The notes: a model not told the origin generated them from the letters alone. Shown: positions 43,505-53,749, counted from the first letter of the stretch. The stretch: DNA of 64,000 nt from Trichobilharzia szidati (GCA_944472155.2 OX235271.1:81109256-81173255), one strand, 5' to 3'. A program made the numbers and translations.

Positions 43505-43690
43505 AAATTTTCAGTAGCGTTGGTGTTGTTATTATCGTGTGGGATTGCCAGCCTAACTCCAACATTTCCCTCTCCTCTCCCCTTATTACCGGCTAGTAAA
43601 CTTGATAGTATAGGAATCTGCAGACTGAGAATCTAACCTGGTCCACGTCCGTGGCTACCGAGCATTCTACCACTAGGTGGTGAATGAATG
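43505..43690 (-). repeat. S3a SINE, decayed
   Basis: Minus sense: ACCACCTAGTGGTAGAATGC (head), damaged B box, TTACTAGCCGGTAATAAGG, and GGGAAATGTTGGAGTTAGGC of the body. The tail end is lost. Confidence 0.65.
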
Positions 43691-43751
43691 GATTGAGATT
43701 GTTTGCAGGAAATAAGGGAGGTGTGTGTGTGTGTTAATTCAAAAGTGAAAA

Positions 43752-43819
43752 GGACACTAAGATTTGAACAGGAGATCTCTGACTATGCAGTTAGATGCTT
43801 TACCACTGAACTACACCCC
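43752..43819 (-). other. tRNA-Cys-like sequence, probably a pseudogene
   Basis: Minus strand reads GGGGTGTAGTTCAGTGGTAA, then AGCATCTAACTGCATAGTC with a GCA anticodon-like loop, then TGTTCAAATC as a B box: the order of a tRNA-Cys. But the acceptor and T-arm stems do not pair well, and no SINE body follows. Likely a decayed tRNA or an orphan SINE head. Confidence 0.5.
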
Positions 43820-43859
43820 AGGTGTTCCACTTCGTTAGTATTGACCGCCAATCAATAGC

Positions 43860-44365
43860 ATAAATAATCATGAAATACAAACAAACATAAAGTAGTAATG
43901 ACTGTTTTGGAGTATCAAACTGAAAGTCACCAGAAGTCGGCAGACATTAGACAAGTGCTCCATGTTATTTTGGGTTAATTCGTAGGTATTTACGTAGGAC
44001 TGCATAAAAAATGGCATTAAAACTGTCAGTCCGTAATAAGATAAATGCTCCCTTAAATTAAGATCGGGACGTTCACGTTTCAAAACCATGTCTAGTCCAT
44101 GAAAATTCAAGATTACTAAATATTTACCTCCTACATTGTTAACGATGTTTTGAAATATGTGTCAGACACACACGATCTATTTAATGGAATATTTCACCTC
44201 GAAGTACTGAAACCCGCCCTGTCTGGTATCTAGATGTCTTCACTGTCTGTCTCTCTTTTTCATTTGATCACACAGTCTTCAGCTTTAACCTCACCATCCC
44301 CCCTTTTGGTATACTGTAATTTTGCTTGTCTCTTGTTTCTATGATTTGAGTTGAAATGAGTACAT
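43860..44365. other. Unassigned spacer
   Basis: No feature recognised; an 80-codon minus ORF at 43868-44110 lacks motifs. Confidence 0.4.
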
Positions 44366-44368
44366 TGT

Positions 44369-44470
44369 TATCCAATTTATTAGTCAACGAAATAAATGAT
44401 GGTACCATATTATTCTGCACAAACCACACTGTTATTCTTGCTTTATTCAAATTCATAAACGGGAATAAAT
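44369..44470 (+). repeat. PLE-E 3' end fragment
   Basis: CAACGAAATAAATGATGGTA, CCATATTATTCTGC and TTATTCAAATTCATAAACGG match the hammerhead arm and terminus of PLE-E. The CTGATGA half of the ribozyme is deleted. Confidence 0.7.
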
Positions 44471-44474
44471 CTAG

Positions 44475-44980
44475 GAAGTGAACTGATTTACTAGAGAGTA
44501 GCTTTATCCACTCATAGAGTTAAGAAAGATGAGTCAAACTGGTAAATACTTCACATTTCAGCGATATTTCCTTCATTACTATGGTGAACTTAGTAGACTT
44601 TAATTCAATAATGTTCTACGGTATACTCATTTCGAAAATAACACCATAAGTATAGAAACAGTATACACTAATAAAATGAAAAACCGCTAACTGTCATTCC
44701 AAGAAAAAGAATAATAAATTAACTATGATCGCCTAAAAAATTCATGCTAGTTGATGAAAAGAAAAAGCATGCACAGCAGCACAGAAGAAACATCAAGCTT
44801 TCACTTAAAAAACTACTTCGTATCACTGGAAATGCACTAACAGTCGTATGAGACTTCTAAATTACTTATAAAAGACAAGTCTTGAAGTATATATTACTAG
44901 TTAGTAAGATAGGAAAGCTGGATTAGATATGGACGTTGCTAAGGCTTCGACTTTGATGAAATTTTGATCATAGATGTGAA
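44475..44980. other. Unassigned spacer
   Basis: No feature recognised. Confidence 0.35.
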
Positions 44981-45594
44981 TACGCAAAATAATAATAATA
45001 ATAGTAGTACGAAATATAATTAAAATGTTCGTGATTATAATCGCAGTGAAATGTCAAGTGGCAAAACAATTCATGTCGTATATATGACAATTAATAGGAT
45101 GCATAGAACTTTAGCGTAGAGAGTATAAGTATAAGTATCAACTCATCCAATCGTGTGGAGCTAGGTATATCGGTCGTTTGACTCGAGTTTTGTCCAAAAG
45201 GGTGCAAGAACACTATCCTACATGGTGGAAGTGGAGCAATAATAAGCGCAGTCATTGGACATCCGATTAATAATCATCACACTATCTCTAAAGCCTCCGA
45301 CTTCAAAGTCATCTACAAGGCGAAAAGTAATTCGCCCAAATCACTAAGTACTCAACTCATCTGTATTACTGAAGCTTTGGCTATCGAAACAGAAAAGCCA
45401 TATGTCTGTATTCAGAAATAGTTCGTTCAACCTCTCTAACTTTCATGGTCTTAATCCCTCTATACTAAAGTATGGTAATCCCTAATCTTGTTTTGGCTCT
45501 ACCAATTTTTTCGTTTTGTCTATTCAGTTTATATGCTTTTCATTTATTACGTCAACTGTTACTATTTCTCTTCGCATTCTGAATTGTTCCTGGT

Positions 45595-45885
45595 GTTTTT
45601 GATTGGACACTAGTAAGCAAGTAGTGTAATATGTGTGTCTAGTCCTGCCTTTGGTGCAGACTGAATACTATCAGTCAGGTTTGCGATGTGGCCACCATTC
45701 TAGGTGGCTCGCCATCACAGTAGACTTTGAATTGTTGATATTAGATCGTTGGAGGCAGTCCGCAGGAAACCTTGCTTGACCTAGGTTTCGTGCCAGTTGG
45801 CACTCACCAGTCAGCAAGGGATCCATGTCCCTTCTAAGATTCGAACCCCCTGTAACCCAGTGCTACTGTCCCCGGTATTATCTCA
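45595..45885 (-). repeat. S2 SINE nested in PLE-F
   Basis: Minus sense, with TTTTTGATTGGACACTAGTA end on the plus strand at 45597, a GGTGGCTCGCCATCAC block, hammerhead region (45770-45819) and a damaged head near 45840-45880. Confidence 0.78.
45770..45819 (-). ncRNA. S2 hammerhead, one core change
   Basis: Minus strand: stem I CCTTGCT pairs with AGCAAGG, stem II GTGCC pairs with GGCAC (five of five), GAAA and CCTAGGTC are intact. The first core segment is CTGGTGA instead of CTGATGA, an A6-to-G change. Confidence 0.7.
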
Positions 45886-46264
45886 CTTGCCATTCTAAAT
45901 CAACTTTGCCTTGAAATGTTATATTCTATGTTATCAAATCTCACACAGTGTTGCGTAACGTTTTTATTTTATATCTTATTTGATTTGCCTGCTAATCCCA
46001 TCATTTCACATCCCTTCCAAGTTCTATGCATCCTATGAATTATTCTATATATGACATTAAATGTTTTGGCATTCGACATTTCACTACGATTATAATCACG
46101 AACATTTCAATTTTAATTGCATTCCATACTATTATTATTATTTTTATTATTTTACGTGTTCACGCCGATGATTCACTTCCCTATCCGGATATTATTTCTC
46201 TGAAATTTTTATAATATGTTGTTAAATAACTAAGCACTTACAGAAGACATGTACGTATAAAAAA

Positions 46265-46780
46265 AAATCCCCACTGTTAAAACTAAAACAGAACATATCA
46301 CTACTTCATCTAAGGTTAATAATGCCGAAAGTTTGCCGAAGGACGTTTATAATTCAGTATTTAGGTTGATAGAGTCATCAGGTCCCCTCACACTGATCTT
46401 AAATCATCTTTACATTAAAGATAAACAAAACAAAAAAGGTTATACGCCTCCCAGTTATAAATCGATACTAGACTACTTTTTCACGCAACATCTACCTACG
46501 TACCGCATTGTACTGGGATTTGGAAATCAGAGGAAAACAGTGGGTGCTCTTCATAAAAAAAGTATCACCTTTTAATAGCGTTTCCACTTTTCACTACAAA
46601 GCTAAGCTGACCGTAATCAAAGGTAGTTTACAGAGCTATAGTGAAACCGAAATTATGCATGCAGTTTACACAAGTTACATAACATTCACGCTATCATTAC
46701 TACTATTGTCATGCACACAACCCTCCTTATATCACTGCACAATTACTTTGACATGTAAATATTATATAGAAGAGACTATA
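46265..46780. other. Spacer downstream of the kinase exon
   Basis: If the GTAAGT at 46781-46786 is used, this is intron or holds a further exon to the left. ORFs here (46333-46575, 46508-46798) have no recognisable motif. Confidence 0.4.
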
Positions 46781-46786
46781 ACTTAC

Positions 46787-48093
46787 AAAAATCAATAGAT
46801 GAATTCTCCCATGAATGATTATATCGATTATTATTATTATTCTCCAATGGATTTATTACAATTTTATATTGTCCTGAAGGAGATTTCAGTTGTATACAAA
46901 CTGTAGAAATATGCGATTTAACAATTCTTGGCAGAATACACTCATCCACTTTCGGTAAAGTGTCAATGGTATACTGAGACACTTTAATCGGCGTTTTCTT
47001 TACACCTGCATACAATAGGTCTTCATCGGAGACCTCTCTGTTGGTTTGTGTCATTTTATTTGATGATGAGTGAAAAGAATCAGCCAGCAGTGGATCAATG
47101 TTTGACATTGGATGACTATTCCCGACTCGATTATTGTTATTATTACTATTAAAACTATATGTAATATTATTGGTTATATTACTGCTACTACTAGTAATAG
47201 TGTCAGTAGTATAGTTAGATGTATCACAATCATAGCTAAGCAAGTTATTATAATTTAAATCATATATTGTAGATAACATTGAATAGGCTTGTATCAGCCT
47301 TAAGACAAATAGACTCGATGAGGCGTAAATGTCATCATCATATAAATTGTCAGCATCACAGTTGGTAAAAGAATTAGATAAATATTTAATTGGCAGTTGA
47401 ACAGTTGGTGGTATAATTGTCGATGATAAGGGCATCAATGGTAGCATTTCAGTCGATGAATCACTATCACCATCATCATCATCATTCTTATCATTAGTAT
47501 TAATAGCCAAGTTATAATTACAGTAATTATAATAATAATGAACACGGTTAACTGGACAAGATTTCTCAGTCGTTGGTCTTGTTGTTGTTGTTGTTGTCGA
47601 TAACACCTTCAATAGATTAAAATGTCCATTAATTAAATTTTTAGATAAATTTAAACTATACTGATTGACGACTGGTTCAATGTCTAGCGAAGATAATCTG
47701 TTTGCATGAATATTAGACATTAAATTTGTTAATCCTACAATCATTGAACTGTACATCTTCATATCTTCGGGATGATTAGCATATACTTCAGACAATGAAT
47801 TGATAATAATATTTTGAGCAATTGGATTTACACGTGGGGTAATATGTACAGGGGTTTCTAGGGTAAAGAAGGATAGAGAGAATGCAGAAAGCAATTCATC
47901 GCTTAGTTCAAATATTGGTTCTGCATAGCATAATTCCAATGGATGATTTAGGTTACATTTGTCACTAGATGACAGCTCTGAGAAATTGCCACTTTGTAAT
48001 AATTCATTTGATTGAATGTCTTTCACATTCGCGTTGGTTTGAATTGATTGAAGCCAAGGATGATTGAGGCATTCTCTTGCAGACATACGTCGT
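46787..48093 (-). CDS. Exon of a Ser/Thr protein kinase, C-terminal part
   Basis: The only convincing host coding segment. The open stretch has an acceptor-like TTTTCTTTTCCAG just before 48093, where the kinase-like reading starts. Its first residues RRRMSARECLNHPWLQSI match kinase subdomain XI (R-x-[ST]-A-x-E-x-L-x-H-P-W), the end of the catalytic domain. The form is closest to CaMK-type kinases such as the DAPK/DRAK or myosin light chain kinase groups. The remaining about 415 residues are polar, rich in Asn, Ser and Thr, with runs such as TTTTTTR, DKNDDDDGDSD and SNNNNNRVG encoded by simple repeats. The frame runs to TAG at 46776-46778, but GTAAGT at 46786-46781 is a good donor, so splicing to a further exon is likely. 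The subfamily is not certain. N-terminal kinase exons should lie at higher coordinates but were not found. Confidence 0.75.
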
Positions 48094-48179
48094 CTGGAAA
48101 AGAAAATGAATTCGGGAAAATAATAAAAGAAATTAAGTTTTTCATTGGAAAGAAACTCTTCATTTCGATGACTCACACT

Positions 48180-48405
48180 GGGATACTAAATATGTCACTC
48201 TTCTGTTTAGGAGAATTCCAGTCACATAATAAGTTAGCACATTTGATTAAAGCTCATCATAATTTGATTACTCAGGAATTTTCAATGACTTCGCAAGTGT
48301 CTGATTAGCTGACTTTCTGAATATTTCGTAAAGTGTTTGGTTTCATCAGTATGTTATCTTATTCTTTTATAATGGTTAGGATTTAAGTTATAATTTGTAA
48401 GTTAG
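48180..48405. other. Intron-like sequence upstream of the kinase exon
   Basis: AT-rich, no repeat recognised. Confidence 0.4.
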
Positions 48406-48409
48406 TGAA

Positions 48410-48610
48410 TTCTTTCAAAGTGGCCCAATAGTCAATGAGGTCACCTCGTATTCTGGAAGTCCTGAGTTCGATTCCTGGTGGAGTGAAAGGTGCGTACTGT
48501 TGAGGGGTCCCAGACAGGAGGCACGCGGAAGAAATAGCTACCCAGTACTTCCTGATTTCCAGTGCTTCTCTAACTAATATCAATCCGTTATCAAACTTGA
48601 AAATCCATCA
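48410..48610 (+). repeat. S1 SINE, decayed
   Basis: Plus sense: GAAGTCCTGAGTTCGATTCC (B box region), GTACTG and CAGTAC as stem I around TTGAGGGGTCCCAGACAGGA, AAGAAATAGC, and a tail with CTAATATCAATCCG. Confidence 0.7.
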
Positions 48611-48879
48611 CGTTCCTACTAATTGACACTTGAAGATTAAGAAATCGGTTAGCAATTTCCTGTAATTAGAAATTTCTATTTTATTTTCAATTTGACTAAC
48701 TTTAAGTACCTTGCAACTACCTGAACATGATAGGGCAACTTTTGTCTGGAGGTGAAATGTTAATTATTTTTCAGAAGCTAATTTTTATTACATGATAAGA
48801 GTCCTCCAAAATATTATTTTTAAGTCATATTTTATAGTCTATTTTTTCGTTGTTCACCTTCAAAATCGACTGCCGGGCA

Positions 48880-49040
48880 TCAGGAGTGGAAGAACTTTGA
48901 GTAGCAGTGTTGTTGTTTGATTACAGGGCGAGATTACTAGCCTCACGTTCAACTTTCCCTCTTCTCCAAAGTTACTATTGGCTAGTAAGTAACTAAGTAA
49001 GATCAACAATATGCTGGACGGGAATCGAACCCAGACCATA
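48880..49040 (-). repeat. S3a SINE, decayed
   Basis: Minus sense, containing CCAATAGTAACTTTGGAGAA, GGGAAAGTTGAACGTGAGGC and TAGTAATCTCGCCC of the body and a GGTTCGATTCCCG B box near 49020. Confidence 0.65.
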
Positions 49041-49057
49041 TTTATTTTATTATTTTT

Positions 49058-49245
49058 TAAAATTTTGATTATAGCTAGAAACGACACCGTATTTCCGGTA
49101 CAAGTATGGAATTCTCAGCATGTGATATCGGTAGCCCAAATTCTGCAGGCTGACCATTGATATCAGATGTGCGTCGGCAGAGGATCGAACCCTAGACCAT
49201 GTATATGGTCGAAGAGCGTCCTAATCACTGTACCACCGACGCACA
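49058..49245 (-). repeat. S3b SINE, best-preserved copy
   Basis: Minus sense: the head starts TGTGCGTCGGTGGTACAGTG and has GGGTTCGATCCTCTGCCGAC, the same head type as S3a. The body AGCCTGCAGAATTTGGGCTA and ATATCACATGCTGAGAATTC is followed by CATACTTGTACCGGAAATAC and TAGCTATAATCAAAA. The last 70 bp resemble the CR1-like LINE end at 60380-60432 (GCTGAAAATTCCATATTTGT, ACCTAAAGTACTGTTTCC, AATAAAGCTATTATT). Confidence 0.8.
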
Positions 49246-49249
49246 TGCT

Positions 49250-49905
49250 ATCATTGGACCACTGACGTCTTTATTCAGCTGTGTGATAAGGTTTAGCAGA
49301 GAATTTCAGTTAAACCATTTGCATAATAACTGGGCATAAACAATAGTGATTGGTGTGAAAATGATGACCAAATAAATATGCAACTAAATCGCCTGACTCT
49401 GAATTTCCACCTTTCACTACGAAACTCATTAGGCAGGTAGAACACTGCCTGGTGGAACACATCAAGAGGATGATGACTCCAACTCTACCACTATACGTAT
49501 TTGTATTTTACCTGAAATTTATTAACATTTTTGCTTAGTCAGGGCTGTCTATCTCAAGAAAACTTAACAATAAAGTAAAAAGGAAGCTTCGTTTTCAGAC
49601 AAACAAATTTTATGTATATATACATTCAAAATATAAATTTATGAGCTCTTAGACGCCACAAATTAGAAGTTCTGTTTGTGTTTCTATTTAATTCACTTTT
49701 TCATTGGATTATTCAATGAAATATACACTAGAAACAGTTTCGCAGTTGTTGTTGTTGTTGGTTTTTTCGGTTTTCAGCTCATCGTCATCTTTCATGTCTG
49801 CATCAAACTGGACTCCAGGTTTTTAAAAATTCTCAGATAACAACAATAACAAACTGATAAGATCAATAATCACTAACTAGTATCAGATATAAATTGTCAA
49901 CAGAT
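49250..49905. other. Unassigned spacer
   Basis: Contains a short TTG repeat near 49746-49760. No gene recognised. Confidence 0.4.
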
Positions 49906-49908
49906 AGA

Positions 49909-50345
49909 GAACCGGATCAGAGACTTGGCGCGTCATAAAAAGCATCTCAAACAAACTATAGACCTTCATCAACAGCTAGTTGTCTTCGCTCAATACTCAA
50001 GATCAGCTGGCCAGAAAAGATCAGCAACAGGGAGGGATCTCTGGCAATGAGCGAACCAACCAGGAACCGATTGTGCAACAAATAGGCAGGAAGAAATGGA
50101 GATGGATTGGCCATACTCGAAGGAAGCCATCAAGTGACATCACACGTCAGGCCATCGCTCGTGTGGAACCCGAAAGGGAAGCGGCGAGTTAGTCGTCCAA
50201 GGGTGACTTGGTGGAGGTCATGCGAAGAAGAGATGAAAGCGTATGGGCAGACTTGGAGCCAGAAGAAGACTCTGGCAGAGAACCGAACGCAATGGAGACG
50301 GGCGGCTGAGGGCCTATGTTCCTCTAGGAATTAAAGGATATAATT
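49909..50345 (+). pseudogene. RTE-2 LINE 3' fragment
   Basis: The sequence parallels 33045-33475 (AGAGACTTGGCGCGTCATAA, ATCAGCTGGCCAGAAAAGAT, GAAATGGAGATGGATTGGCC). Translated pieces include [19 protein letters not shown] and RNRTQWRRAAEGL. Stops and frame changes. The 3' end is CTCTAGGAATTAAAGGATAT plus TAATAATAAG. Confidence 0.82.
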
Positions 50346-50354
50346 ATAATAATA

Positions 50355-50615
50355 AGATAGAGAACCATTCGAAAACCTCCATGGCGTACTGCACAGCTAC
50401 TTCGTCCTAGTCTGAGACTCTTCACCAGTGCTCACCTATCGCAAGGGTTCGAACCCAGAACCTTCTAGTTACAAGGCTAGCGAGTTCGTAGACCACTAAG
50501 CCACTGGGAACTGTGGATTTTAACTCCTGCTAATTCATGACATAGAGTGATGTCCGCTCATGATGAAATCCTCCAACCAATTAAACAAAATCCCTACAAA
50601 AAGCAATACTTGAAA
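50355..50615 (-). repeat. S1 SINE with inverted tail
   Basis: Minus-sense head (B box GGTTCGAACCC on minus, near 50440-50455), hammerhead region with CTGGTGAAGAGTCTC, GACTAGGACGAAG and TGCAGTACGCC on the minus strand, then at right a plus-strand tail (50545-50605, CCAATTAAACAAAATCCC). The left end abuts the RTE-2 tail. Confidence 0.7.
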
Positions 50616-50619
50616 ATTT

Positions 50620-51755
50620 CAACAGATAGTTTGTACATTATTAACAAGAAAATCACGCCTGGTTTTCTCATAATCTGGCGTAGAAAAAAGAAAAGAAAAG
50701 ATTATTTATTACCCAATACATTATTACTACAAGAAAAGTGATCACCATTCTAAACAAAGTTAAAACTTAACAATAAAAGAAATGAGTACAATAAATTTTT
50801 GACACTTGTTTTACAAAGAACACTAACTTTAAAAAAAAGAAGCAAAATCAGCAGAGATTCTTTCTCTAATCTTTGAATACTTAATTACATGGTAGTAGTA
50901 GAAATCCCATAGTTGAAAGACACAATTATGCTATCACAGCATAAATCATTTTACATACCCCCTACCACACATACTCACAGACAAAGCCTACAGTCTTAAG
51001 CTTCGTCTACACTCTATTTATCACTTCACTACAATGGAGAGAAATAAATTAGGTTTCTTCAAAACGATTGAATTCGAGAGAAAGAAGATTAAACGCACAC
51101 AGATTATATTTCTTGTCATTGTTTCTCCTTTTGTATTTGCAAGTTTTATGCCAAAAACTTTAGAAAAAATAAAAAAGCTAGTTAAAAAGAAGAGAAAAAC
51201 AAATGCGTCGAAAAAGAAACTTTTTTTTTAAAGAAATATTATTTTTGCCTTCTACTTAAAATTCTTTCTGGTGTGATTTATTTCAAAACTGCCTCTATCT
51301 CTCTAGCACTCATCACTATTATCATTATTAATGTAGAGGTATGTGTGTGCATATGCATCAGTGTATGAGGAGGAATTTGTCTCTACTTTTGGACAGATGA
51401 GTGTGTAGTAATTTTTGGACGCAATTATTCTATGCTGATGTGTGTTTATTTGTATATACATATCAGTTGCTTAAGCATGCTGCTTTGTTTTGTGTCTGCT
51501 TTGCACAGTGAGTCTCTCCGTTTTTCGCTCTTTCTTTCTCTGTGCGTCAGTCAATCAATTCACCGTTCAACTGAATGTGCAATGATTCACTCACTATTAT
51601 CTATTATCAACAGGATGATGTGATCAAGACTATATATATGGTGGCTATCAGGTATTATGAAAAACTAAATTATTTGATAACAAGCCAATATACTGTGTGT
51701 AAGTGATAAATTTGTGAAATGAACAAAAAGCTGGATAAGTAAAATATATATATGC
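50620..51755. other. Unassigned AT-rich spacer
   Basis: A 65-codon Lys-rich ORF at 51034-51231 (with a central hydrophobic segment) has no recognisable motif and is probably chance. Confidence 0.4.
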
Positions 51756-51756
51756 A

Positions 51757-52105
51757 TATACGAGTTGATCACGGATTGATATCAGTTAGAAAACCATTGA
51801 AAACTAGCAAGAATTACTGGACAACCAGCTATTTCGTCAGCCTGGTTTGAGAATCATCAGCAGTACGCACTTACCAACGCGGTCCAAACCCGTGACCTTC
51901 GGATCACAAGGCAAGCTAGCTAGTAGACCATTCAGCCAGTCCATGAATTCCAGCTCCTACCAATTTGTGATTTAGCGTGACCACCAACCAATGTTGTCGG
52001 TGGGACATCCATCCTCACACTTGACTGGATGGACTTCACTGGACAGGACTTCTCACTAGAACTGCAAGAAACTGTGCCCTGTAGCAAGTCACTAGCGAGC
52101 ATCAG
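51757..52105 (-). repeat. S1 SINE
   Basis: Minus sense: 5' block (GTGGGACATCC and CACTAGAACTGCAAGAAACT on the plus strand), tRNA-like head with damaged B box near 51885, hammerhead-like arm at 51815-51870 and tail to 51760. The next S1 copy follows almost directly. Confidence 0.72.
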
Positions 52106-52111
52106 AATAAT

Positions 52112-52562
52112 TTTCTATAGTTGCTTTGTAAGGGTTAGTTTTGTTTTTATGAGTTGATTACGGATTGATATCAGTTAGAGAACCATTGAAAACCAGACAG
52201 TACTAGACAGGTGTTTCGTGACCAGTGAGGTCTATTCAGTTAAGTGTGAGGATGGATGTCCTACCGATGACATTGGTTGGTGGTTACGCTAAATGCATCA
52301 CGAATTGGTAGAAGTTAGAATTAATGGATTGGTTATTGAATCGGGTCCCAGTGGCTGAATGGTACACTTGTTTGCCTTGTAATCCGAAGGTCACGAGTTC
52401 GAACAGTGTCGGTGGGTGCGTACTGGCGATGATTCCCAAACTAGGCTGACGAAACAGCTGGCTGTTCAGTACTCCTTGGTGGTTTTCAATGGTTCTCTAA
52501 CTGATATCAATCCGTGATCAACTCGTTAAAACAAAACTAATCCTTAAAAACCAACTATAGAA
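52112..52562 (+). repeat. S1 SINE with long terminal inverted repeats
   Basis: Left end TTCTATAGTTGCTTTGTAAG and onward to GAAAACCAGACAGTAC (52115-52205) is the reverse complement of the right end CAGTACTCCTTGGTGGTTTT to AACCAACTATAGAA (about 52467-52562). Between lie the 5' block (GGATGGATGTCCTACCGATG), the head (CCCAGTGGCTGAATGGTACA, GAGTTCGAACAGTG) and the hammerhead region (GTACTG, GCGATGA, GACGAAACAGCTGGCTG, CAGTAC at about 52419-52472). This is the fullest S1 copy. Confidence 0.78.
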
Positions 52563-52609
52563 TATATATAAGCTTATATTTTTTTTATTTCAATCATTTA
52601 CATTCCCAA

Positions 52610-52790
52610 TAGAATACTAAGCTTCAAGCTTTGAGCTTTGAAGATAGAGTAACAGTAGTGTTTACAGTTTACGAGGTGAGATTGCTTGCCTCACATACTC
52701 AACCTTCTGTTTTTACCAGGATTACTGCCAGCCTGGGCTCGAACCCTAAACCACGTGAGTGGCTGGCGGAGACGGAACTGTTATATTCTG
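52610..52790 (-). repeat. S3a SINE, decayed
   Basis: Minus sense: GGTTCGAGCCCAGGC at 52733-52747 (plus complement), AGGCAAGCAATCTCACCTCG body and AAAGCTCAAAGCTTGAAGC of the tail region. Confidence 0.6.
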
Positions 52791-52794
52791 TTTA

Positions 52795-52985
52795 ATGAAT
52801 CTTTTTTAATTATAGCTTAATTCCACACAGTATTTTGGTGCACCTACGGAATTTTCAGCATGTGATATCGGTAGCCCAAATTTAGCAGGTCAACCATTGA
52901 TTTCAGGTGTTTTTCGGCTGGGGATTGAACCCCGGACGATGAACATGGTGGGCGAGCGTCCTAACCGTTGTGCCACCAACGCAAT
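52795..52985 (-). repeat. S3b SINE
   Basis: Minus sense: head GCGTTGGTGGCACAACGGTT and GGGTTCAATCCCC, body with GGGCTACCGATATCACATGC, tail TGAAAATTCCGTAGGTGCAC and AGCTATAATTAAAAAAG. Confidence 0.75.
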
Positions 52986-52989
52986 AATA

Positions 52990-53535
52990 GTGTAATGAAG
53001 ATCTGAGAATAGTTAGACCAAGACTTTTCGTTATTCTCATAGAATAGATGACTACAGATAACAACTAAATGTGAAATGCAATGATTTTTGACTGTGAACA
53101 TTACGCTGGAACAAGGCGGCATAAGATGGTGCATTATATCAATCAGGTTGTTACATCGTGTAAAGGAGTATAATGATACGAGAGTACAACCTGGACAGAA
53201 ATAGAAGGAAATCAAGAAGATGCTGTGAAGATAAGATGCTTCAGTTATACAGACGAGTAAAAAGGAATGGGTATACATTCTGAAATATAATTAAAAATAA
53301 ATTAAGGAGCATTTCTTAGTTATATACTTAAAACTCACTAACATCTTACAATTATATATCTACTTATTCGGACATCGTCTTCTCTTACTTTCTTGTATTT
53401 CACCTAAATTTTATCCTACTTCGTTTTTCCTTGTTAACAGATCTTTATGATAATTTGAACCAGAGGGGTTTTACATCAAAGTTAACGTTAATCCCTAATA
53501 CTGTCAGTCGATTACAGGTCTCTTAAAATGAAACA
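52990..53535. other. Unassigned spacer
   Basis: A 105-codon minus ORF (52961-53278) overlaps the SINE edge and has no motif. Confidence 0.4.
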
Positions 53536-53748
53536 GTAGGTATTTAGCACATCTGTTAACAAGGCCGAAGGGAAAGTCGGCGAAATTGAAGAATGCTGGT
53601 CCAAGCCAACTATTGGACGACCAGTTAGGGATTGTATAGGTAATGATGAGGAACAAACTGAGTTTATTATTGATATTGTGAATACTGTCCATGACTTAAG
53701 GAAATTATATCATCCGAATAAGTGCTTTGAGCTAAACTGTAACAAATA
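53536..53748 (+). CDS. Unassigned open stretch, possible exon
   Basis: About 70 codons open between stops: NKAEGKVGEIEECWSKPTIG, RPVRDCIGNDEEQTEFIIDI, VNTVHDLRKLYHPNKC. The composition is balanced, with acidic, Cys and aromatic residues, unlike the AT-biased chance ORFs nearby. No start codon, splice sites or family were recognised. It could be a retroelement remnant or an exon. Confidence 0.2.
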
Positions 53749-53749
53749 A

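Larger units (their letters stand above)
44985..46260 (+). pseudogene. PLE-F with inverted arms and a nested SINE
   Basis: The GIY-YIG remnant at 45135-45425 reads LIQSCGARYIGRLTRVLSKR with frame breaks, then the C-terminal KPYVCIQK-like end in another frame. The left arm 44985-45115 is the reverse complement of 46015-46145 (AGTTCTATGCATCC, GATTATAATCACGAACATTT), so inverted arms flank the nuclease. An S2 SINE sits in the 3' UTR. I found no hammerhead core in these arms. Confidence 0.78.

Noticed and set aside
51034..51231. Lys-rich 65-codon ORF with a hydrophobic centre
   Set aside because: Composition follows the A-rich DNA. No motif, conservation or context supports a gene.
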